Below, one piece after another: positions 58,496 to 64,000 of a DNA stretch of 64,000 bases. The translations under genes were made by a program, and so were the position numbers. The stretch spans positions 382,573-446,572 of the forward strand of contig NZ_BMNG01000008.1 of assembly GCF_014646335.1 (NCBI RefSeq), in the 5' to 3' direction. The DNA comes from Streptomyces lasiicapitis (GTDB lineage: Bacteria; Actinomycetota; Actinomycetes; Streptomycetales; Streptomycetaceae). Under the pieces are notes generated by a model, which saw only the letters and a list, made by a program, of their open reading frames with translations, had not been told where the DNA came from and made no database searches. The first letter of the stretch is position 1; every line of letters begins with the position of its first letter.

Positions 58496-59103
58496 GGGAA
58501 TCGGTGTACCGCCGAAGGTGTCACCACCGCGTGCACGGGAAGGTCGTGCGCCTCCCCGGGGACGTGCGCGACGACTTCGGAGTCGTACAGAAGCACCACG
58601 AGCGCGGGCGAGAGGGCCGCGCGCCCGAGCCGGGCGAGCACCCGGTCGTACGAGCCGCCGCCGCGCCCGAGCCGCGTCCCGCGCGCGTCCACCGCGAGCC
58701 CGGGGAGCAGCACGGCGTCCGCCTCCAGGACGGCGTCGGGCCCGAGGCGCTGCCCCGAGGGTTCCAACAGCGCCATCTTTCCGGCGTGTTGTACGGGGGC
58801 GAGGGAGTCGGGTCCGTCGTACGCGGCCCAGTCCAGGTCGTTGTCGGGGAGCAGGACGGGCAGCAGGACCCGTGTCCCGCGCGCGTGGAGGGTGTCCAGA
58901 AGGGCGCGGGTGCCGGGTTCGGTGCCTACGGAGACGTACGCCGCGACCGTGCGGGCGTGGGAGAGTTCGGGCAGTTCGAGTGCGCGCTCGGACAGAGCGG
59001 CGGCCGCCTTCTGGGTGTCACCGGGCGTCAACCCTCTTCTTACCGCGAGGATCTCTCCCCGCAATGTGCGCTTGTTTGCCTTGTCCAGGCCGGGTTGATC
59101 CAT
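58492..59103 (-). CDS. 5-formyltetrahydrofolate cyclo-ligase
   Basis: This 203-residue protein begins MDQPGLDKANKRTLRGEILA and has LLPVLLPDNDLDWAAYDGPD, VLEADAVLLPGLAVDARGTR and the family motif RLGRGGGSYDRVLAR. It converts 5-formyl-THF with ATP to 5,10-methenyl-THF in one-carbon metabolism. The ATG at 59103 is used; the Shine-Dalgarno is weak. It is divergent from galU across about 95 bases and ends inside the terminator palindrome. Confidence 0.93.
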   Translation of the reverse strand: MDQPGLDKANKRTLRGEILAVRRGLTPGDTQKAAAALSERALELPELSHARTVAAYVSVGTEPGTRALLDTLHARGTRVLLPVLLPDNDLDWAAYDGPDSLAPVQHAGKMALLEPSGQRLGPDAVLEADAVLLPGLAVDARGTRLGRGGGSYDRVLARLGRAALSPALVVLLYDSEVVAHVPGEAHDLPVHAVVTPSAVHRFP

Positions 59104-59197
59104 GGTGAACTCACATATCCTTCCTATTGTGCTCACATATGGGCCAATATTCCGGAGCCACAGAATCCTCACATAGGCACCGGTTAAGGTAACGCTC

Positions 59198-60100
59198 ATG
59201 ACTGAGTCTCACCCCAAGATCACTAAGGCTGTCATCCCAGCAGCGGGTCTTGGCACTCGCTTCTTGCCCGCCACGAAGGCCACGCCCAAGGAGATGCTGC
59301 CGGTCGTCGACAAGCCGGCGATCCAGTACGTGGTCGAGGAGGCGGTCGCCGCGGGCCTGGACGACGTCCTGATGATCACGGGACGCAACAAGCGTCCCCT
59401 GGAGGACCACTTCGACCGCAACTACGAGCTGGAATCGGCCCTGGCGAAGAAGGGCGACGAGTCCCGGCTCGCCAAGGTCCAGGAGTCCAGCGACCTGGCG
59501 ACGATGCACTACGTCCGCCAGGGCGACCCCAGGGGTCTCGGTCACGCCGTCCTGTGCGCCGCTCCGCACGTCGGCCGCGAGCCGTTCGCCGTGCTCCTCG
59601 GCGACGACCTGATCGACCCGCGCGACCCGCTGCTCGCGCGCATGGTCGAGATCCAGGAGCGGCACGGCGGCAGCGTCATCGCCCTCATGGAGGTCGCGCC
59701 CGAGCAGATCCACCTCTATGGCTGCGCGGCCGTGGAGGCCACCTCCGAAGGCGACGTCGTGAAGGTGACCGACCTGGTCGAGAAGCCCGAGGCGGCGGAC
59801 GCCCCGTCGAACTACGCGATCATCGGCCGCTATGTCCTGGACCCCCACGTCTTCGACATACTGCGCAAGACCGAGCCGGGCCGCGGCGGCGAGATCCAGC
59901 TCACCGACGCCCTCCAGCAGCTCGCGGCCGACGAAAAGATCGGCGGCCCGGTGCACGGCGTGGTCTTCAAGGGCCGCCGCTATGACACCGGCGACCGCGG
60001 CGACTATCTGCGTGCCATTGTCAGACTCGCGTGCGAACGTGAAGACCTGGGCCCCGACTTCAAGGCCTGGCTTCGCAGTTACGTCACCGAGGAGATGTAG
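59198..60100 (+). CDS. galU: UTP-glucose-1-phosphate uridylyltransferase
   Basis: This 300-residue nucleotidyltransferase has KAVIPAAGLGTRFLPATKAT, PKEMLPVVDKPAIQYVVEEA, DDVLMITGRNKRPLEDHFDR and FAVLLGDDLIDPRDPLLA. It makes UDP-glucose for cell envelope and trehalose synthesis. Full length matches GalU. It is first in a plus-strand run with the MoeA-like gene four bases away. Confidence 0.95.
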   Translation: MTESHPKITKAVIPAAGLGTRFLPATKATPKEMLPVVDKPAIQYVVEEAVAAGLDDVLMITGRNKRPLEDHFDRNYELESALAKKGDESRLAKVQESSDLATMHYVRQGDPRGLGHAVLCAAPHVGREPFAVLLGDDLIDPRDPLLARMVEIQERHGGSVIALMEVAPEQIHLYGCAAVEATSEGDVVKVTDLVEKPEAADAPSNYAIIGRYVLDPHVFDILRKTEPGRGGEIQLTDALQQLAADEKIGGPVHGVVFKGRRYDTGDRGDYLRAIVRLACEREDLGPDFKAWLRSYVTEEM

Positions 60101-60103
60101 CAC

Positions 60104-61456
60104 TTGAGCAGCAGCGGCACGACGACGCACCACGGCACCGGCCAGGGCCAGCTCTGGTCGGTGGACGAGCATCTGGACGACATCCTCGCGACCGTCAGGC
60201 CGCTGGAGCCCATCGAGCTCCAGCTCCTCGACGCGCAGGGCTGCGTCCTCGTGGAGGACGTCACGGTGCCGGTGTCGCTGCCGCCCTTCGACAACAGCTC
60301 CATGGACGGGTACGCGGTGCGGGTCGCCGATGTCGCGGGCGCGGGCGAGGAGTTCCCCGCCGTCCTGACCGTCATCGGTGACGTCGCCGCGGGCCAGGGC
60401 GAGCAGCCCACCGTCGGCGCGGGCCAGGCCGCCCGCATCATGACCGGCGCCCCGCTGCCGCCGGGCGCCGAGGCCGTGGTGCCCGTGGAGTGGACCGACG
60501 GCGGGCTCGGCGAGGGCACCGCTGCAGGCATGCGCGCCCACAGCACTTCCCCCGAGGGCGCCTCCGGGGAAGTCCGGGTGTACCGCCCGGCGGAGGCACG
60601 CGCGCACGTGCGCGCGCGGGGCAGCGACGTCCGCGCGGGCGACCGCGCCCTGACCGCGGGCACCGTCCTCGGCGCCCCGCAGATCGCCCTGCTCGCCGCG
60701 ATCGGCCGGGGCACGGTCAAGGTGCGCCCGCGCCCGCGCGTGGTCGTCCTTTCCACGGGCAGCGAACTGGTCCAGCCCGGCGAGGAGTTGGGCGACGGCC
60801 AGATCTTCGACTCCAACAGCTTCGCCCTCACCGCCGCCGCCCGCGACGCCGGAGCGATCGCCTACCGCGTCGGCGCCGTCACCGACGACGCCGAGATCCT
60901 CCGCTCCACCATCGAGGACCAGCTCATCCGCGCCGACCTGGTCGTCACCACGGGCGGCGTCAGCGTGGGGGCGTACGACGTCGTCAAGGAGGCCCTGGAC
61001 TCCATCGGCGACCCGGACGACGAGGAGGGCCTCGGGGCGGGCGGCGGCGTCGAGTTCCGCAAGCTCGCCATGCAGCCCGGCAAACCGCAGGGCTTCGGCG
61101 CCATCGGCCCCGACCACACCCCGCTCCTCGCCCTGCCGGGCAACCCCGTGTCGTCGTACGTCTCCTTCGAGATCTTCGTACGTCCCGCCGTGCGCGCCCT
61201 GATGGGCCTGCCGGACGTCCACCGGCCCAAGGTCCGCGCGCGGCTCGCCGCCGACAAGGCGCTGACCTCGCCGTCGGGGCGGCGCCAGTTCCTGCGCGGG
61301 CGGCACGACGCGGAGGCGGGCACGGTGACGCCGGTCGGCGGCTCGGGCTCGCACCTCGTCGCCGCCCTCGCGCAGGCCGACGCGCTGATCGTCGTCCCCG
61401 AGGACACGACGTCGGTCGAGCCCGGCACCGAGGTCGACGTGGTGCTGCTCGGCTGA
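60104..61456 (+). CDS. MoeA-family protein, probable Glp
   Basis: This 450-residue protein has the MoeA layout: QLWSVDEHLDDILATVRPLE, PPFDNSSMDGYAVRVADVAG, GGVSVGAYDVVKEALDSIGD and ALPGNPVSSYVSFEIFVRPA (molybdopterin transferase site). MoeA inserts molybdate into adenylylated molybdopterin. In actinobacteria the MoeA-like protein encoded near a membrane receptor (SepX/GlpR) is the divisome-associated Glp. The receptor gene is at the right end of this window, so this paralogue is likely Glp and may have lost the cofactor role. TTG start with GAGGAG 9 bases upstream. Confidence 0.88.
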   Translation: MSSSGTTTHHGTGQGQLWSVDEHLDDILATVRPLEPIELQLLDAQGCVLVEDVTVPVSLPPFDNSSMDGYAVRVADVAGAGEEFPAVLTVIGDVAAGQGEQPTVGAGQAARIMTGAPLPPGAEAVVPVEWTDGGLGEGTAAGMRAHSTSPEGASGEVRVYRPAEARAHVRARGSDVRAGDRALTAGTVLGAPQIALLAAIGRGTVKVRPRPRVVVLSTGSELVQPGEELGDGQIFDSNSFALTAAARDAGAIAYRVGAVTDDAEILRSTIEDQLIRADLVVTTGGVSVGAYDVVKEALDSIGDPDDEEGLGAGGGVEFRKLAMQPGKPQGFGAIGPDHTPLLALPGNPVSSYVSFEIFVRPAVRALMGLPDVHRPKVRARLAADKALTSPSGRRQFLRGRHDAEAGTVTPVGGSGSHLVAALAQADALIVVPEDTTSVEPGTEVDVVLLG

Positions 61457-61582
61457 CGGGCCCGTGCAGGCCGGCGGGGGCGTAAGGGGCTCCGGCGGGG
61501 CGGCGGCGGGGCGGTACTGTGTCGCGCACAGCAGGCCCGCGCACCGCACCGCGCGGAGCCCGGACCGGGAGCGCCACAGCAC

Positions 61583-62101
61583 ATGAGCACGCAGCAGCGA
61601 CTGACGCACATCGACGAGGCGGGCGCGGCCCGCATGGTCGACGTCTCCGAGAAGGACGTGACCGCCCGCACCGCGCGCGCCACCGGCCGTGTCCTCGTCT
61701 CGCCCCGGGTGATCGAACTGCTGCGGGGCGAGGGGGTGCCGAAGGGCGACGCCCTGGCGACCGCCCGCATCGCGGGCATCATGGGCGCCAAGCGCACCCC
61801 CGACCTGATCCCGCTCTGCCACCCGCTGGCCGTCTCCGGAGTCAAGGTCGACCTCACGGTCGCCGACGACGCCGTGGAGATCCTGGCCACCGTGAAGACC
61901 ACCGACCGCACCGGCGTCGAGATGGAGGCCCTCACCGCGGTGAGCGTCGCCGCCCTCACCGTCGTCGACATGATCAAGGCCGTCGACAAGGCCGCCGTGA
62001 TCACGGACGTACGAGTTGAGGAGAAGACGGGCGGCAAGTCGGGGGACTGGCACCGCGAGGGCGAGTCCGGCGGCCGGCAGGGTGCGGGAGCCGGAGCATG
62101 A
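61583..62101 (+). CDS. moaC: Cyclic pyranopterin monophosphate synthase
   Basis: This 172-residue protein has TARATGRVLVSPRVIELLRG, KGDALATARIAGIMGAKRTP, LIPLCHPLAVSGVKVDLTVA and TGVEMEALTAVSVAALTVVD, with the MoaC catalytic KAVDKAAVI region. It converts 3',8-cyclo-GTP to cPMP in molybdenum cofactor synthesis. A charged C-terminal tail (EEKTGGKSGDWHREG) is extended. It overlaps the next gene by four bases (ATGA). Confidence 0.95.
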   Translation: MSTQQRLTHIDEAGAARMVDVSEKDVTARTARATGRVLVSPRVIELLRGEGVPKGDALATARIAGIMGAKRTPDLIPLCHPLAVSGVKVDLTVADDAVEILATVKTTDRTGVEMEALTAVSVAALTVVDMIKAVDKAAVITDVRVEEKTGGKSGDWHREGESGGRQGAGAGA

Positions 62102-62595
62102 CGTACCGCGCACTCGTCGTCACCGCCTCCAATCGCGCCGCCGCCGGCGTCTACGCCGACAAGGGCGGCCCGATCCTCGCCGAAGGACTCACCGCCCTCG
62201 GCTTCGCCGTCGAAGGCCCCCAAGTGGTCCCCGACGGCGACCCCGTCGAGCAGGCCCTGCGCGAGGGCGTCGCGGCCGGATACGACGTCATCCTCACCAC
62301 CGGCGGCACCGGCGTCTCGCCCACCGACCGCACGCCCGAGGCCACCCGGCGCGTCCTCGACCACGAAGTGCCCGGCATCCCGGAGGCCATCCGCGCGTAC
62401 GGCCGCGAGAAGGTCCCCACGGCCGCGCTCTCCCGCGGCCTCGCGGGCGTCGCGGGACGCACGCTCATCGTGAACCTGCCGGGCTCCAGCGGCGGCGTAC
62501 GAGACGGACTCGCCGTCCTTGAGCCCCTGTTGACGCACGCCGTCGACCAGCTGCGCGGCGGCGACCATCCGAGAACCGACGGGGGTGCGAGCTGA
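62098..62595 (+). CDS. MogA/MoaB-like molybdenum cofactor protein
   Basis: This 165-residue protein has the MoCF-binding fold: TYRALVVTASNRAAAGVYAD, VILTTGGTGVSPTDRTPEAT (G-G-T-G), and GLAGVAGRTLIVNLPGSSGG (P-G-S). It adenylylates molybdopterin or binds it as in MogA. The ATG overlaps moaC by four bases. Its TGA overlaps the CTG start of the next gene (CTGA). Confidence 0.9.
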   Translation: MTYRALVVTASNRAAAGVYADKGGPILAEGLTALGFAVEGPQVVPDGDPVEQALREGVAAGYDVILTTGGTGVSPTDRTPEATRRVLDHEVPGIPEAIRAYGREKVPTAALSRGLAGVAGRTLIVNLPGSSGGVRDGLAVLEPLLTHAVDQLRGGDHPRTDGGAS

Positions 62596-63215
62596 ACAGC
62601 CCCAGCTGGCCCGTCGAGCTGACGGACGGCGACGTCGTCCTCAGGCCGATAAAACTGCGTGACCAGCGGGCCTGGCGGGAGGTCAACCGGCGCAACCGCG
62701 ACTGGCTGCGCCCCTGGGAGGCCACGATCCCGCCGCCCACCCCCAGCGGTCCGGTCACCCACCGCCCCACCTACCGGCAGATGGTCCGGCACCTGCGCGC
62801 CGAGGCGGGCGCGGGCCGCATGCTGCCGTTCGTCATCGAGTACCAGGGCCGTCTCGTCGGGCAGTTGACGGTCGCCGGGATCACCTGGGGGTCGATGTGC
62901 TCGGCCCATGTGGGCTACTGGGTCGACGAGTCGGTGGCCGGACGCGGAGTGATGCCGACCGCCGTCGCGCTCGCCGTCGACCACTGCTTCAGAACCGTCG
63001 GACTGCACCGCGTCGAGGTCTGTATTCGGCCCGAGAACGCGCCCAGCCGCCGGGTCGTGGAGAAACTCGGATTCCGCGAGGAGGGGCTGCGGCCCCGCTA
63101 CCTCCACATCGACGGGGACTGGCGCGACCACCTCGTGTTCGCGCTCACCGTGGAAGAGGTGCCGGACGGACTGCTGTGCCGCTGGCAGCAGGCGCGGCCA
63201 CGGAAGACGGCCTGA
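62592..63215 (+). CDS. GNAT acetyltransferase, RimJ-like, probable CTG start
   Basis: This 207-residue protein reads SPSWPVELTDGDVVLRPIKL, then RDQRAWREVNRRNRDWLRPW, and the GNAT core GYWVDESVAGRGVMPTAVAL plus VCIRPENAPSRRVVEKLGF. It is a RimJ/RimL-type N-terminal or ribosomal-protein acetyltransferase. No ATG, GTG or TTG starts the conserved N-terminus: the codon at 62592 is CTG, overlapping the preceding stop as CTGA, with GGGGG six bases upstream. A later in-frame ATG would remove the conserved first strand. Confidence 0.88.
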   Translation: MNSPSWPVELTDGDVVLRPIKLRDQRAWREVNRRNRDWLRPWEATIPPPTPSGPVTHRPTYRQMVRHLRAEAGAGRMLPFVIEYQGRLVGQLTVAGITWGSMCSAHVGYWVDESVAGRGVMPTAVALAVDHCFRTVGLHRVEVCIRPENAPSRRVVEKLGFREEGLRPRYLHIDGDWRDHLVFALTVEEVPDGLLCRWQQARPRKTA

Positions 63216-63480
63216 CGGGTCGTGACCACGGAGGACGGTCTGACGGCCGTGGCTCCAGGGGACGTTCCGGCGGTCGCGATGGCTGCTCGGCGGGAGAATG
63301 CCGTCTCTCATAAATGAAATGCCTGTTCGAAATTGATCGGTGAGTGACCGTTAAATTCGGGGCACCGTCGGCCTGTTGATCGCATCAGTCACAAAAAAAG
63401 TTCGAGATATCAGCCAGATCGTGCGACACACCGGCCCAATTGGCGGATGGCCTCGACAAAACCCCTCTACCGTGTGAGGC

Positions 63481-64000
63481 GTGAGCAGCAGCGGCCTCAT
63501 CTACGCAGTCATCGTCGGGGCCTGGGCCGCCTACTTGGTGCCGATGTGGCTCCGTAGGCAGGACGAGCTCAACGAAGCCCGTCCGACGGAACGCTTCAGC
63601 ACCGCCATCCGGCTGCTTTCCGGACGGGCGGGAATGGAGCGCCGGTACGCCAAGGACCTGCAAGCGCGCTCGCCTGAGGAAGGGGAGGCGCGCCCCGGCC
63701 CGGACGCCGTGACCGACTCGGTCGACGTCCGGTCCTTCGCCATGCCTCCGGAAGAGGAACAGGCCAGGCCGCAGGGCCGCCCCGCCGCAGCCGAGCAGCC
63801 CAGGCCCGGCGCCCAGGCGCGCCTCGGCGCACGGCCCGGCGCCAAGTCGCAGGCAGGACAGGGCGCGTCGGCCGGGCAGGCCGCGCACGCGGGACAGGCC
63901 GGGCAGGCCGGGCAGAACGCGAGGACCGGCGAGGGTGGCCGAGGAGCCGCCCCGGACCGCCGAGGAGCCGCCCCGGACCGCCGAGGAGCCCCGTCCGCCG
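63481..64000 (+). CDS. SepX/GlpR membrane protein, 5' part
   Basis: The gene runs off the right edge. From GTG at 63481 the product begins SSSGLIYAVIVGAWAAYLVP, an N-terminal membrane helix, then MWLRRQDELNEARPTERFST, the conserved juxtamembrane segment of Streptomyces SepX and its corynebacterial homologue GlpR. A long Ala/Pro/Gly-rich soluble region with Gln-Ala-Gly repeats follows. SepX acts in septation and hyphal compartmentalisation; GlpR is the receptor of the MoeA-like Glp. A TACCGT -10-like box 7 bases upstream suggests a leaderless transcript. Confidence 0.85.
   Translation, partial: MSSSGLIYAVIVGAWAAYLVPMWLRRQDELNEARPTERFSTAIRLLSGRAGMERRYAKDLQARSPEEGEARPGPDAVTDSVDVRSFAMPPEEEQARPQGRPAAAEQPRPGAQARLGARPGAKSQAGQGASAGQAAHAGQAGQAGQNARTGEGGRGAAPDRRGAAPDRRGAPSA

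Noticed and set aside
59111..62113. Minus-strand frame of 1000 codons opposite galU to moaC
   Set aside because: Antisense shadow of four confident genes.
60104..62595. Molybdenum cofactor riboswitch
   Set aside because: No conserved structured leader was recognised before the MoeA-like gene or moaC; galU lies directly upstream with a four-base gap.

Overview
The window is a high-G+C actinobacterial chromosome segment and almost certainly from Streptomyces. The markers are a chaplin, the sigma factor HrdD behind a SigR-type promoter, a WhiJ-like regulatory module, a bldA-type TTA codon, DUF6227 and DUF6879 proteins, and a SepX/GlpR gene. Genes were called by reading frame, codon bias, ribosome-binding sites and recognised families. 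Names rest on remembered family motifs, since no search could be run.

Layout. 1-4.4 kb: partial secreted protease, chaplin, small membrane protein, SnoaL-like protein, alkylsulfatase. 4.4-6.9 kb: WhiJ-like module (DUF6879 protein, DUF5753 regulator, primase/polymerase-like protein). 6.9-12.98 kb: an accessory island bounded by two imperfect direct repeats of about 118 bp, the second abutting tRNA-Arg(CCU). It holds a frameshifted pseudogene, a lower-G+C three-gene module led by a TIGR04255-type protein (the best candidate for an undescribed system), a DUF1152 protein, a GntR regulator with palindromic operators, and a TTA-containing ATPase-fold gene. 13-18.5 kb: LysR regulator divergent from an apparent lysine/pipecolate catabolic operon (FAD oxidase, 2-oxoadipate dioxygenase/decarboxylase, aldehyde dehydrogenase). 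18.5-27 kb: acetyltransferase, SDR, small secreted protein, short Rho paralogue with a long pyrimidine-rich leader, a four-gene operon with a WXG100-like protein, and an M6 metalloprotease.

27-35.5 kb: TetR with two palindromic operators and a DHA2 exporter, MarR, questin-oxidase-like protein, GNAT pseudogene, hrdD, WYL regulator and second DHA2 exporter. 35.7-39.7 kb: fructose PTS operon fruR-fruK-fruA. 39.8-45.4 kb: small conserved proteins, DUF6227, L,D-transpeptidase, P1 peptidase, LtrA. 45.4-49 kb: a perfect Rex operator before pyruvate formate-lyase and its activase, suggesting redox-controlled microaerobic metabolism. 49-55.3 kb: MscL, SAF-like protein, MTA phosphorylase, FmdB zinc ribbon, MFS protein, and a K+/H+ antiporter that appears to start at CTG. 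55.5-59.1 kb: penicillin-acylase-family enzyme with a long Gly-Thr repeat, a perfect 26-bp-arm terminator, and 5-formyl-THF cyclo-ligase. 59.2-64 kb: galU, MoeA-like/Glp, moaC, mogA-like, a GNAT gene starting at CTG, and the start of sepX/glpR.

Most of the window from 13 kb onward looks like conserved core chromosome. The accessory signal is concentrated at 4.4-12.9 kb.
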